From assembly GCA_022457065.1 (NCBI GenBank), contig JAJGBQ010000003.1:744001-808000 (forward strand): DNA of 64,000 nucleotides. The letters are read 5' to 3'. The notes beneath the pieces were generated by a model. That model ran no database searches. It saw only the letters and a program-made list of their open reading frames with translations, and was not told where the DNA came from. Made by a program: the position numbers and the translations under genes. This stretch comes from Curvularia sp. ZM96 (taxonomy: Eukaryota > Ascomycota > Dothideomycetes > Pleosporales > Pleosporaceae). Of this stretch, positions 10,665 to 22,402 are shown one piece after another. Numbering within the stretch: the stretch's first letter is position 1; every line of letters begins with the position of its first letter.

Positions 10665-12797
10665 TCACCCGGCCACATCCCCAACCCTAACCCATCTCTC
10701 CTCCAACGCCAGCACCACCAACTCCTTGACACTCTCTAGACTCTCCTCTCTGCTCAACGCCACAGGACACAATAGCTCGCTAACGCGTTTCAGCACTTTG
10801 AATAACTTGGCTGCTTTCTTGTTGATTTGGGCTTGGACATCATCGTCGTTGTTGGTGTCCTTGTCGACGGGATTCGACTTGAGCAGAAAGCGGGAGAGGG
10901 GGAGCGTATTGTGGGGTGGTGGTGCGGAGACAGAGGCGAGATGGGCGAGGAGTTTGTGCAGGAGGAAGTGTAGCCAGATGAGGTTTGTTTTGGGGTGGAA
11001 GGAGCGCCAGGGGGAGGCGTTAGCGGAGGTTGGTTGGGGCTGGTTGTCGTCGTCGTCGTCGAAGCGGATGTGTGTGTTTAGAGGAGGTGTGGAAGCAGCG
11101 GTGTCGGAGTCTGGTTCTTGCGAATCGTGACTGTGTGCAGGTGGTTCGAAGCTCATGGGGTTGCCCAGGATGGCGGCTCCGCGCATGTAGCGGTATATCT
11201 CGTATTGGTACTCTTCGCTCGCGTCGCCCTGGAAGATGGCAGGGTCCTTGTCGAGATCCAGGTACGCTACGTCGGCCTCGTCGTCGGCGTGACTCGAACC
11301 TGCCGTCGAGCTGGAGACGTGCGATAGGCTCGACAGTCTGCGTGAGAGCGGCCCTGGAGCAACAATATCTGCGCGCGAAAGTGTGTAATCGATGACCGTG
11401 GTGTCGAGGCCTGTGAAACGCAGTTTTCGACGAAGAGGATCTTTGACAAAAGGCTGCAATACGTCACCCCCTTTCCGCGAAGACCGAACACAAATGTTCC
11501 CAAGATGCAGGTCACGATGCTCAAAGCGACATGCTTCTTCTGCCTTGCCGACGCTAATAGCTACACCCCAGAAGACGTCCCAGGCTTCCCAGATAGAGGC
11601 AATACCACCAGACTCCATAATCTTTTCGCAGTCGGTACCTGCGTCTTGCATTTCAATGACTGCCCACAGCTGGGTCTCGTCATAGCTGGTTTTCTTGCTG
11701 GGATCCGGGAATTCACTCTTCTTGCCGCGTGGCCGAGATTTATTCCACTCTTTCCAGGCATCGTTGAAGGAAGTCGAGGGACGCCCTTGAATGACTGTGA
11801 GATCGCGGAAAACTGTGAAACCAGGAATGTGAGTGACATTCTGGAGGAGCTTGATCTCTGATAGGACGTCTTCGACTTGTGATTTCCACTGATCCTGTTC
11901 GTCTCGTTGCGCGGTTTCTTTTTCTATCTGTGCCTCAAGGTCTCGTACTGCACGGCCGTGAACCTGACATGGGAGCGGGACAGTGGGCGGGGTTTTGAGC
12001 GCCACCACCTTGAGCACGGATTCTTGTTTGAGGCCATTGGCTGAAGTCGATGATAAGCGGTATACTTCTGAGAAAGAAGCTTCTGCGATTTTGGAAACCT
12101 CGAAATGGGGCGCCAGCTCGTCTGCCCAGTCCTGGAATGCGATGATCTTTTTCCTGTCGCTAAGAGCCAATAATGCGGAAGCATAAATAGAATAGAGGTC
12201 GTCAGGCTCGGGTGTTGGTTCAGGGGTGGGCAGTTGTGTAACCGACGTCGGCTTTGCACGCTTCTTTTCCTTCTTTTGTCTTGGTGGGTCGGCTACGGGG
12301 CAGTCTGTGATACTCGGAGCACTATTGTCACGATCGCTCAGGGCTTTCCTCGATTTTTTTGGCTTCTGCAGCATCTTCTGGTCCGTCCGTTCCACAGAAT
12401 CGATTGTTAGAGACTGCATGCCTTGCTCCAACATATCCTCGAGCGGAACAACGTTCTCTTTGGGAACATCAACGTCGGCATGACGGCTGGCTTTGGCTCC
12501 TTTCTTTGACTTTGTGCTCTTTTTGGTGGTGCTCTCCTCCTTTTCAGTTTGTCTCCGCTCAATTTGCAGATCTCCAAATCCTTTCTCTAATACCGAAACA
12601 TCATCGAGTGGTTGTGCTGGGTTTTCTCCTGCTTCTGCTGCTTCCAACAGCTGTTGTCGCCAATCACCCAACGCGCTGTTGTCTGCATTTCGGCTTTCCA
12701 CATCTCTATGTGCGACTTCTTTCTCCGCTGATAGAAACTTTGTGAAAGCAGCACGCTCCCCTATTCTTCTTTTTCCGTAGACCACTTTGCCTGGCAT
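10665..12797 (-). CDS. Haspin-like serine/threonine protein kinase
   Basis: This single-exon gene encodes 710 residues. The N-terminus MPGKVVYGKRRIGER is basic, and a disordered region with Lys/Arg clusters extends to about 200. The kinase domain starts near 220 (YSIYASALLALSDR, then FSEVYRL). It carries the haspin catalytic loop FEHRDLHLGNICV (HRD at 427-429) and the variant VIDYTLSR (DYT near 470) in place of DFG. These features define haspin, the nuclear kinase that phosphorylates histone H3 Thr3 to recruit the chromosomal passenger complex in mitosis. An acidic DDDDD stretch lies in the C-lobe. Family identity is firm; substrate use here is inferred from the family. Confidence 0.93.
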   Translation of the reverse strand: MPGKVVYGKRRIGERAAFTKFLSAEKEVAHRDVESRNADNSALGDWRQQLLEAAEAGENPAQPLDDVSVLEKGFGDLQIERRQTEKEESTTKKSTKSKKGAKASRHADVDVPKENVVPLEDMLEQGMQSLTIDSVERTDQKMLQKPKKSRKALSDRDNSAPSITDCPVADPPRQKKEKKRAKPTSVTQLPTPEPTPEPDDLYSIYASALLALSDRKKIIAFQDWADELAPHFEVSKIAEASFSEVYRLSSTSANGLKQESVLKVVALKTPPTVPLPCQVHGRAVRDLEAQIEKETAQRDEQDQWKSQVEDVLSEIKLLQNVTHIPGFTVFRDLTVIQGRPSTSFNDAWKEWNKSRPRGKKSEFPDPSKKTSYDETQLWAVIEMQDAGTDCEKIMESGGIASIWEAWDVFWGVAISVGKAEEACRFEHRDLHLGNICVRSSRKGGDVLQPFVKDPLRRKLRFTGLDTTVIDYTLSRADIVAPGPLSRRLSSLSHVSSSTAGSSHADDEADVAYLDLDKDPAIFQGDASEEYQYEIYRYMRGAAILGNPMSFEPPAHSHDSQEPDSDTAASTPPLNTHIRFDDDDDNQPQPTSANASPWRSFHPKTNLIWLHFLLHKLLAHLASVSAPPPHNTLPLSRFLLKSNPVDKDTNNDDDVQAQINKKAAKLFKVLKRVSELLCPVALSREESLESVKELVVLALEERWVRVGDVAG

Positions 12798-13483
12798 GCT
12801 GAGCGATTGAACAGTTGGTGTCGAGAGCTTGGTTGAGGTGAGACTCTGGGTTGGGCGTTCCGGGGTATGATTGAAGGGTCCGCACGGAAAGTCTAAGCGA
12901 GCGGTTGGCCCAGCAACTGGTTATGGGCACGTGACTTGCAATCGTGGAGAATGATGTATAGTGGACGATCCGCCCATGCAGACGACTGCTTGTTCATGAT
13001 TACTTTTGTGCATACATAATTCTAAGTATACTGCGACTGAATAGAAAGATTGCGAAACATTAACATTAAGAGCCAAAGGCATCTTTCAAAGCGGCAGCAA
13101 ACAAACGCTCATCGCAAACTGAGCGTTCAAATCGTATACGTGTAAAACGAAGGTCCCAGGCTCTCCTTTCCCAGACTAGAGAATCAGATTACACGGAAAT
13201 AGGTGTGCAGAACAAGCTTGCCCAAAAGACCGGCAGACGGGCGAGTGCACACGTGATAAGACTAAGATGCTAGTGATAAGGAAATGTAGCAGGTGATCAT
13301 TGTCCAATGCAAAGAAAAATTTAGACAATCTACAGGCAAGTGGTATTGGTAGTTGATAGGTGGAATAGCTGGAGACTTGGGCAGCGATGCGTGCGTAGCG
13401 AAGTGTTGGTGGGAGTAGTTGCAGTATTAGACAAGTGGAGTCGCACAGGGCCGTGAGAGCATCACATGGTTCGGCGGTGGATC
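12798..13483. other. Intergenic between the haspin 5' end and the SSK1 3' end
   Basis: The left part is the haspin promoter side and the right part is the SSK1 3' flank. No repeat or RNA gene was recognised. Confidence 0.5.
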
Positions 13484-16002
13484 TTAGTTATCTCCACTGT
13501 CGACTTCGGCTGGCTGTGGCTCGGCCTCTTCTTGTAGCACCGGTGGTGGCACAACACCCAGGCTCTTGCGCTTGTTCTTCCTCTCCGTGTCGGACTCTTT
13601 CTTCACTCCATTCGTCTCTGAAGTTGCGGTGGTGGGACTAGCGTTGCTAGCCTTTTTGTTCGGGGCAATGCTTGCATAGCTGCCGGAAAGCTTGGAAGTG
13701 GTGTCGTTGTTCTCGGACTTGTCGGCAAAGTCTTTCCACTTGCGCCAACCGTCAAAGTCGATCAAGGCCTGCATGCAGCCCCATTCTTTGACTTTGCGTT
13801 CAAGCCAGACAAAGTTTACAGGCTAGGAATAGGTCAGTACGGACCCTAGATCAGAATACCACGCAAAAAACATACCTTGGTCAAGAAGTCGTTACAGCCA
13901 GCGGCCAAAGCCTCGTGCCTGTCACTTTGCAGTGAACTAGCCGTAAGTGCGACAATAATCACTGGGCTCTTGAACATTCCCTTGTCACCCAGCTTGTCGT
14001 CCTCTCTCAGCTCGTCTTGGCCTTTGTTATCTTGTCCGAGCCGGTTGTTAGGTGCCTCGCTGCTCCCACTGCTAAAGACACCAATGCCGTTGACACGTTC
14101 TAGTCTTCTGATTTCTTTTGTGGCCTCGAGACCGTTCATCACAGGGAGTTGAATATCCATAAGTACCAAATGAAAACCACCAGCTTTCCATTTGGTGACT
14201 GCTTCTTTTCCGTTCATTGCGCGCTGCCAACGAACCTTTAAACGCTGCATGAAGGCGCCCAAAACTCGCAAGTTGATGATGTTGTCTTCGACAATTAGGA
14301 CATTGATAGGGGGTACTGATCCATCCAGTAGACCAGCGGGTAGTGCCGGTGGCTCTACAGGGGGCTTTCTCCGCTTCTTCTTGTTGTTGAGTTGGGGTGA
14401 CGAGATGCGAGGGGTTGGCGGCGTCGAGGTTTGCAGCGTCTGTGGGTGAGGAGCAGGGTCTGCGGGTGCAGGAGGTGTGGGGATCGGGTTGTTGGAAGCG
14501 GCCGAGTTCTTTGCTTCGGAGGCGGTAGAGTCATGTCGCGGGCGGTTTGGCGGGCGGGTAGAGGTCGTAGACGAGGGGATGCCGCCGCCTAGCGTGGTAG
14601 GGGAAGCCGTATGTGTTCTGTTGTACTTGGGACGGTGTGCATGCATGGGCCCTCGCCGCGTACCGCCGGGAGATGGGACGGTGGGCAGCTGCCCGGTGGT
14701 GAGCACAGATATGGACTGGAGGTGGGGCACCGAGATACGAGTGTCGTGCAGCTGCTGGCTGGCGCTCAGGGCAGCGGGCGAGGGCGCAACGGCGGACATA
14801 GGTGGAAAGTAATCGGTCTGCTGGTGGACGCCGTCTTCGTGGTGGTAGTAGTGGGGGACTCGGGGCGACGGCTTTGGGGTCCGTCGTTGGGGCACGTCGA
14901 TGATGAGGGCCTCGTGGACAGTCTGGCCGCCAGGGAAGTAGGCATCGATGGTCCTGCATATGTCCTCCTCAGGGCCCAGGGTGCGTTCGCCTGCTCGCTG
15001 GCCATCTCGGGGCACAATACGCAAGGTGACATCTGGCGAATCAAAGCTCCTGCCGAGCGAGTTTGCGTACTTTTTCAGAATCACGTCGCGCGCATCGTCG
15101 ACGAGGTCATCCTCGCGGATCTGGACGAGCGTGGCCGAGGCATTGGGCCGCTTGACCCATATCTTGCGGAGCAGCATCCCGGCGTTGAGGGTGGCAGGCC
15201 GCGCGCCAGAAGGGTCGGCGGCCGTGGACGGGCCTGCGACAGGGGCGGCCGTGGGAGTATCGGGGACGAGAAGGGTGCTGATTATGTTGGCATCGGTGTT
15301 GTTGACGAGCGACTGGCGGCGGGGGAGAGCGGGGGATGGGGGCTTGGAGGAGCGCGTGGTGGTGGATGTGGTGGTTGCGGGGAGGGACAGCGGCGACGAG
15401 GAAGAAAGCGAGTCGGGGAGCGCACGGGGGTTGAGCTCGGCTGGGGGCACGATGGGGTGGACGGGCGTGGGCTCCTCGAGTGTCACCTGGGGGCAGACGA
15501 TGGGCACGTCGGCGGAGGGCTGGCGGGTGTGGGCGCTGAGCGGGGTGTTTGCCGTCGTGGGCGTCGAGCTGTCGTGATGGCTGGGCGTGGTGTTGAAGCT
15601 GCCTGTGCTTGCTTGTGCGTCGGCCTGACGGTCGGCCGCCGTGCCCAGCACCTCCGACCTCAGCATCCGCCCGTCGGTGGCCGCCCCATCGCCAGAGCCA
15701 GTGCCAGACGCCTCGGGCAGCTTTGGCAGCGAAACGCTCTTCCGCAGCGGGCTGCTGAGCGGCGGCGGCGGGTGCTGCTCGTGGCGGTCGCTGCCCGTCG
15801 ACGAGGCAATGGAGCGTGCCCGTGTCGACGCCTCGCTGTTCCGCCGCGAGAACTTGGACCGCGCCTTTTGCAGCCGTGTCTTGATGGTGCTCATGCCGGC
15901 GACGAGCCGGAGTCGGCCAGCATGCAGTCGTGGGAAGCGCTCTGCGGCCGTGGTGCGTCGCGGGGGGTGGTTTCTCACCACGATATGGCCTCTCCCAAGC
16001 AC
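13484..16002 (-). CDS. ssk1: SSK1-type response regulator
   Basis: Two exons: 16002-13876 and 13822-13484, joined FLTK-PVNF over a 54-nt intron. The long N-terminal part is Ser/Pro/Thr-rich and disordered. A receiver domain follows (from about residue 567): NVLIVEDN, the phospho-acceptor Asp in LVLMDIQLPVMNG (about 616), IIVALTASS and the FLTKP lysine. A loop of about 35 residues inserted in the receiver is characteristic of SSK1. SSK1 relays phosphate state from the HPt protein to MAPKKK SSK2/22 in the HOG osmotic and oxidative stress pathway. Met at 15894 (MSTIKTRLQKARSKF) is a likely alternative start and looks more conserved than the preceding 36 residues. The product is 785 or 821 residues. 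Confidence 0.93.
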
Positions 16003-17540
16003 GTCGTCCTGTCTAGGGCTCCGTGGAGCTAACTGGGCGAGGGCGAGCCTAGCTTGGTATGCGACGGATGGCCGCGCTGCATGTGCTCATCCGACCGGAC
16101 CGCCGCTTGCGGACAGGGGGCACAAAGGAAAAATAGGCAGGTTAAGGAATGACAAGACAAAAAGGAGAGAAAGGCGCGGGCCGGGTAGCATCAAAAGACG
16201 CGAAAAGGAAGTGCGTCAGTTGTGTTGTGCTTCTGCGAGGTCAGTATGATGACCATGGCCAATCTGGAGCAGCGCTTGGGCCGGCCAGAGCAAACAGAGG
16301 GCGCTGAACACCACCTCTTATCCATCCCAGCCTGCGTCGTGCCCGCATGTGCAACGCGTCATTGGCATGCCTCTGCAAGAACCCAGCCCCGGCCTGCACC
16401 TCCCGTGTAGCGTCGTCGGTCTCACTCATGGCACTGACAGGAAGGATTCACGTCACCATCACAGGCCACCCTGGTGGAACCTTTGGCCAGCTCACCCAAC
16501 ACCAACCTTACCACTCCCCTCCCCCTAGTCGCTCTCTAGCCGTCTTGGCCTTTGCCACCCAAACTGCCGACTGCTATTGTATACCGATCTTGGTTTCGGT
16601 CCTCTTGATCTTGATCTTGTTTTTACCTTCCAACCCGGCCCTGCACACGCCACAGTGGCTGAACGTCCTATCGCCAACGCCCATTGGGTGGCACAACTGT
16701 AATCTGTATTGATTACTCCTAGACGACTTCTCATAACGTAACCCGTGTCTCCAGCCGTGGCCATCTCTTTTCCAATTAACTTATCGCTTTCTCGAAAATT
16801 TACGGATAATGCCTCAAACTTTTTGGAGACAAATCACTAATCCAAGCCTTGTATGGTGTTGTACAGGTGTAGGTTTAACATCCATACAAAAAGAAATCCC
16901 CGTGGCGCATGTGGAATTAGGTTTCTATATGCTAGAATAGGTGACTATAAGGATGCCAACAAAGAGAGAAGAAACACTCAAGAAATAACAGGCAAACCAT
17001 AAGGGATGAAGTTTGCCGTCTTCTCCTCGCATTCTACCCCCTTTTCCTCTACCTAAAAGGAATCTTCATTTTCATCTCAACCTACCTCCTCCATCCCATC
17101 CACCTAATAACCCTCCAGCCATCGATTTCTGCTTTATAAATAAACTGCTCCTATTCCTCTCGTGTCTCGCATTATACACAAGTCCGTGATCCTCTTCCCC
17201 ATCTTCCTTATCCTTAGAGGAAGTGGAAGAAGCAAAGGATTTCTTATCCAACACGCGCGGAAAAAACGTCAATTCTGAACTTGCTGTGCTGCCCTAGAGA
17301 CACTCTTTGCACGACAGCTGGGTGAAACAGGTCGCGCATGTGGGTAGTTTGCAGGTGGTGTTGAGGCTGCGCGGGTGTGCGCATGTGGTGCAGTGGGGGC
17401 AAGGTCTCATTGCCCACGCATTTAAAGCAGAATAGCGGCCTCTTACCTTTGTAGACTGCAACCTTTCACCCTCCTCGACATCGCAATAGGCGCTGACGGC
17501 CCTGATGACATCGGTGCACCTCCTTAGTTCTCCGTCTATT
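16003..17540. other. SSK1 upstream region and edge of the accessory island
   Basis: No gene was recognised. The frames are short and low in complexity. The sequence becomes AT-richer after about 16,750, which marks the start of the decayed region to the right. Confidence 0.45.
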
Positions 17541-17549
17541 GTGACACCC

Positions 17550-18000
17550 GGTGCAGCATCAATGCTGTCGATCAACGCTCTCTGTCTCGGTACTACACTG
17601 CCGTGAAGCTTTCCCTCCTGCATACCTTGATGAGTAAGGACGAGTTACCTGCAGGAATCCTGTTATCTGACCTAGTTTCTTGATCCACGCCAAGAGAGCT
17701 AAGTACGGAAGAGGTTCGTCAGGCGATATCGTCTACTAACCGCTTGAAGTCCTGACAGCTTTCCGAAACACTGGAATGTCGTCTAGTTCTTTGGGAAGGC
17801 GAAGCGGTAACTTGTTCCGGTCTCTAGGTATCTTGAGCCTATTGAGGTCTTCAGGAGATGGCAGGTTGCACGTCGCGAATGCTTGGTCATGGAAAACCAA
17901 CCGTAATATGCAGCTAATACGACAAAAAAGATATCGTCGTAGGACGTGCTAGGAGGGGTGCTACAGCTTAAACTTAAAGCAAAGCTAAAGGCAAAGGAAA
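17550..18000 (-). pseudogene. Relic of a DUF3435/FluG-domain protein (tyrosine-recombinase-like family)
   Basis: Translating the minus strand in one frame gives a coherent family-like segment broken by stops. It includes ISCILRLVFHDQAFAT, NLPSPEDLNRLKIPRDRNK, LPKELDDIPVFRKAV, then two adjacent TAG codons, LALLAWIKKLGQITGF and RPYSSRYAGGKA. These match my recollection of the C-terminal half of fungal DUF3435 (FluG-domain) proteins; the Pro-Tyr...Arg-Tyr-Ala-Gly-Gly stretch is the recombinase box region. After about 17,580 the similarity moves to another frame (VTIDGELRR, TDVIRAVSA), implying at least one frameshift. The 109-residue frame at 17294-17623 is probably part of this relic rather than a separate gene. 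DUF3435 proteins include the captains of Starship elements, but most copies are isolated remnants. Confidence 0.6.
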
Positions 18001-18670
18001 GCGTGTCAACCACGGAAGGCAACTATACATTCTAAAGAAGGTCCAGCAGAGTACACAAATAGTAATCTTTAAAACAAGACCACCGTTCTAGAGGCAAGTT
18101 GGCTAGATATCGTAGAACTAGATATATCGCAGCTTTCAGCTACAGTAACATAGACAAGCGAGACACTAGTAGATCTACTAATGCTAAAACCCTAGAAGGC
18201 GCCTGTAGCCCGAATGTGTTGATGACGGCGGTGCAGATCCCTCTAGTATGTAGTTAGGTTATAGACGTAAAAATGGGCGTGGGCGTATACACACACAATT
18301 TATTTACGCCCGGCGGCCGAGCCGAAAGGGCTACTAAAGCTAGTCTAACTTTACACGTCTTATGCTACATCTCGGTCTCCTTAGCCCGTCTATCTTCTTT
18401 AGCTCGCCTCTTCATGTAGCTTATTATCTGAGTCAGAGCCCTTACTCGATATCATAGCACGCTTCTTCTCTATCTACTGTTATTCCTCATTAGGTGCTTG
18501 TGGGTTAGTATTGCTGGTGGCAGACTAGCTTAGAGTTAGCTTCTCTAAGAGATTCTCTAAGTGTTCAACGTCCTATCTTCGGCGGCTGAAGCGTCGTCTG
18601 CTGTCGGTTGCACAAGGCTGTAGATGAGTTTATGTTAGTAGCTAAGGTTTACCTAGTGGTTAGTTAGATA
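18001..18670. other. AT-rich decayed sequence, unidentified
   Basis: This stretch is full of TAG/TAA in all frames and rich in TA dinucleotides. It lies between the recombinase relic and the retrotransposon 3' end. It may include the retrotransposon 3' untranslated region and older repeat remains. No protein family was recognised. Confidence 0.45.
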
Positions 18671-21600
18671 TTAGTTTGCATCGAGTCTCCGTGTTGCTAT
18701 TGCGAATCGTATCGTCGCCCGCACTGCGTCCATGTCTGGCGCCCATTTCGCATCGTCTGTCGCTGCTTTGCCGCCTAGGTAGAATGACATGTTTCCTCTG
18801 CTTATCTGCGTGCACTGCAGCATTTCGGTTCGTTGACTAGTCCACTTTCGGCAACGGAACAGAAAGTGCTCCACCGTCTCTGCTGCCTGTCCGCATTCGC
18901 ATTGGTCTGTTGTTAATGCTTTAATTCGATATCGATACGTGTTAAGCTGTGCCATGCCTGTTCTAAGCTGGGCAAGCACGCTGCTCTCTTTCCGCGAAAG
19001 CCCGTCGTAGAGTTGTCGCGTGTGCTTTCCTGGCAGTGCCGTGTCGATTCGTTTAGAGTATGCTCCTACGTCTACTGGCACCTTCTTAGCTATGCCTTGC
19101 TTACGTGCTATATTATGCGTAGTTGATCGCATTCTAGGGAGCTGTGTCTGTGGCCTAGTATTTGGTCTAGTTGCCGTCTTCGCCTCTCGCTTAGCGAGGC
19201 TTGCGAGCTCATTCTCTTCGCTTGCAGGTAGCCATAGCACTGTCACCGTATTACCGTCTCTTCTTAGTGCTTGTACCGTCTTGTAGAACTGGCTGATGTA
19301 GCTTTGCCCAGATTGCTGGCGAGGTGTTCTAAGTGTGAGCACAGCGGCTTTGTTTCTTGTCATCAGTGCAATGTTGCGAAACCTCAGCTTCGGCAGCCTG
19401 CTTAGCGCCTCGGCCATTGCTGCCAGCTCTGCCGCATAAGGATTTTGTTCCTCTCTCTTGCCTAAAGTGATAGAGAAGGCCTGTGTTTCGTTGTTCTGTG
19501 TGCTGATCGCGCCTCCCATTCCAACTACTCCATTCCGCGCCGAGCTGCTAACGGCGATGCGTACCGCCCAGTTCGCCTCGAGCCCCTGTGCCGCGTTCTC
19601 AACTACGGTCTGCACTCTCTTCTCCCATAGTGTCAGGACGCACGGCCGGATCGTCTCCATCTGCTCCATGTCTATGTCCTTGAGCGCTTCTGCTACTTAG
19701 AACAGCGGCGAGCGGTACTGTCTTCTGAACTTTCGCATCCGCGACGTGTTTCTTCGCAGTAGATTCGTCTCAGGCAGCGCGTGGATGTCGGTCCACAGCT
19801 TGACTGCCCGCTTCCAGAACCGCTCTTGTGCACTTGGGATGTGCGCCTCTGCCTCTGCCACCCATGTCGCCACCGTGAGAAATGTCCCTACGATCACTTG
19901 TGCGCCTATTCTTTGCACCCTGTTAATAGGTCTCACTAGCTTGTCTTTGCAGGCATGCATCCACACGTTCGACGCGTAGTCTACTGTCGGCGCGACTGTC
20001 GCCGTAAAAAGCTGTCGTGCCACTGTGGGTGAGAGCCCTCGCAGCCTCTTGAGCTCCAATGCTGCTTCTAGCCCCTTCGCGGCTGCCCTTGCGATATGCT
20101 TGTGGTACTTGAGCCTGGCGTCCATAAGCACGCCGAGTATCTTGACGTGGTCCTTAGGCGATACGCTCTGCCCCTTGATGATGAAGGGCTCGGTGGCACT
20201 CTTATACGCCTTGCGCGTAAAGTGGATGACAGCCGTCTTTTCTGCTTCAAACGTCGCTCCGCTTCTCCGTTCCCAGTCTAGTGCGTCTTAGATAATAGCG
20301 TTGATGCCCTCTCTATTGCTTTGCGCCGTCAGGCCTGTGACCCACGCAGTGAAGTCGTCAACGAACGCGATCGCGCCTCCATACGTGTCGATAGGTCGCT
20401 GCACGAGATCGGCGTTGAAGAAGAGAAATAAGATTAGCGATAGCGGCGACCCTTGCGGCAGACCTGCTTGTGGCAGTTCTTAGACCTTAGACGCCTGTCC
20501 GTTGACCTGGATCGACGCAGTGCGCTCTGAGCAGAATGCCTCTACCCACTTCAGCAGCTTCTGCGGTATGCCTCGTGCTTTCATCCTCTACAGCAGTCTT
20601 TCCTTACATACCCCATTGTACGCTCCCTTGACATCGAAACTGATCAAGCTGACTATCCGGCGGCCTCGCCACGCGGTATAAATCTATTCTTGTAGCAGCA
20701 CTAGTGCTTGCTCGGCCGATCGCTGCTTGCGCGCTCCAAAGTAGTTGGTGGGTAGAAGCCCGTGTGTCTCTACCATGTGCGAGATCCTCTCTGCCACCAC
20801 AGACTCTAGCACTTTGCCTAGAGTGGCTAACAGTGAGATCGGCCTCCAAGCTTTTGCGATAGTGTAGTCTTCCTTGCCTGGCTTCTTGAGCGGTATAATC
20901 CTGGCGTGTCTCCATTGGCTGGGCAGCACTCCCTCCTCTAGCGACTATCGGAACAGCGCAAGCACATGGTCTTTCACTACCGGCCAGACCTGCTTCCACA
21001 CTACTACAGGCAGTCCGTCGTCTCCAGGTGCTTTCCATGACTTGGCGGCGTGCAACTGCCTTTCCACCTCTTCGAGCGTGATAGTCGGCATTTCCACGGG
21101 TGCTCTCTATGGCCTGGCTCCCTCGTCGTCGATGCTGCTAGGGAGCGGGGGGAAGAAGGTGCTAAGCAACTCCTCAGCTTGTTCTTCAAAGTCGCTCGTA
21201 GTTGTCCCGTCCGTTCTGTGAAGTGCTAGGACTGTCCCAAACGCCTCGTTGCCCGCCTTCAGGTACTTAGCCGCGTTCCAGATGTTGTCATTGTCCGCCA
21301 GGAAGTCGTCCCAGTATTTTCTCTTCTGCTGTCGAATGGCATCATGGTACTGCTTCGACGCTCCTTTTGCCGTCTCCTCTAGGTCCGGCCTGGCAACACC
21401 TGACCGTCTCGCGGCTCTCGCTTGGTTCCTCCAGTGCGTGTAGATGCGGCGTAGCTGTGTCAGATCCTGCGTCCACCACCTCTTTGCGTATGGTGACGGC
21501 TTAGCCCTGGGGGTTAGCGCGTGCACCGCCTCCAGCACCGCCGCCATCAGTATGTCGGTCCTCTGCTGCGTCGTGCCTGCTGGCGGAGTCACGCTGAGCG

Positions 21601-22402
21601 TTCTGGCGATCCTGTCATTGATTGCTTTCCACGGTGCGTTCTTGAGCAGAAGCCGCTCTTGCTGCTGCGGTACTGGCACGGAGCTGTCGAAGATCGTCTC
21701 GATCATTCGGTGGTCGGAGCCGTGCTCGGTGTCATGAGCAGCGCATCTTAGCACCGTGTCTGCCAGCTCTTTGGACGCTAAGACCAGGTCGATTGTCGTC
21801 TCGTAGCCTCCGCACTGCCACGTCTTAGTGCCACGCGGGAGCTGGCTGCTGAGCGCGTGTTCTGTCATCAGATCGATGATTGGGTCTGCCTCGCCCTGTC
21901 TGACCAGCGTCACATCCTCTCCTCCCCACAGCTGGTCGTGTTGATTGAAATCTCCAGCCAGCACCACGTCCACTACCGTGCTGGCCCTTCTTCTTGCATC
22001 CTTAATCACCGTATCTAGCTTGCTGCATGCGTCTCGCAGTGCTTGCTGGTCTCCTCCTGGTATGTACACCAACACCACCAACACCCGACGCTCGTGTAGC
22101 CGAATGATCACTGCTGTCAAGTCCGGCGACTCTACCCGTACCTGTTCCGCCTCTACCTCTCTGTTCACCCACAGCATGCTCCGTATCGGCCACCTTCCTT
22201 CTCGCCAGGTCGATAGCACCATCTTAGTCCACTTGTGGTGGAACATGGGCGTCGTCAGCAGCCGACCCTAGATCCTCCGTGCATGCGGCTCCTAGATAGC
22301 TACCACCGACACGTCTTGCAGCACTTCGTCGTTCATTAAACTATCGTGTACTTCGCCTTGCTTTCTCACATTAAGCTAGATCATGCGGAATGCTCTATTC
22401 AT
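18671..22402 (-). pseudogene. LINE ORF2: endonuclease / reverse transcriptase / RNase-H-like polyprotein, ten in-frame stops
   Basis: The frame from ATG 22402 to TAA 18671 is exactly 1,244 codons with no frameshift. The endonuclease spans about codons 1-240, with the catalytic-site sequences GDFNQHDQLW (near 148) and GSDHRMIE (near 228). The reverse transcriptase spans about 440-760: ISFDVKGAYN (motif A), AGLPQGSPLS (motif B) and AFVDDFTAW (FVDD catalytic pair near 681). An RNase-H-like region follows from about 910 (GGAISTQNNE, NPYAAELAAMAEAL); the canonical first Asp is not evident (AVSSSARNG). The end carries CECGQAAETVEHFLFRC near 1170, a common LINE C-terminal zinc motif. Stops are at codons 9, 37, 45, 432, 486, 573, 605 (all TAG) and 641, 705, 902 (all TAA). 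It is non-functional as written unless read through. Confidence 0.9.

Noticed and set aside
17294..17623. A 109-residue Cys-rich small protein
   Set aside because: Its first part is a shifted reading of the decayed recombinase-like sequence, and no signal peptide is present, so it is treated as part of the relic.
18671..22402. Reassignment of TAG/TAA to glutamine, or programmed readthrough, as the explanation for the ten LINE stops
   Set aside because: Host genes in the same window end at TAG or TAA just where family homology ends (RTA1, ECM15-like and FlbC-like genes end at TAG), so the code is standard. RIP-like damage is simpler.
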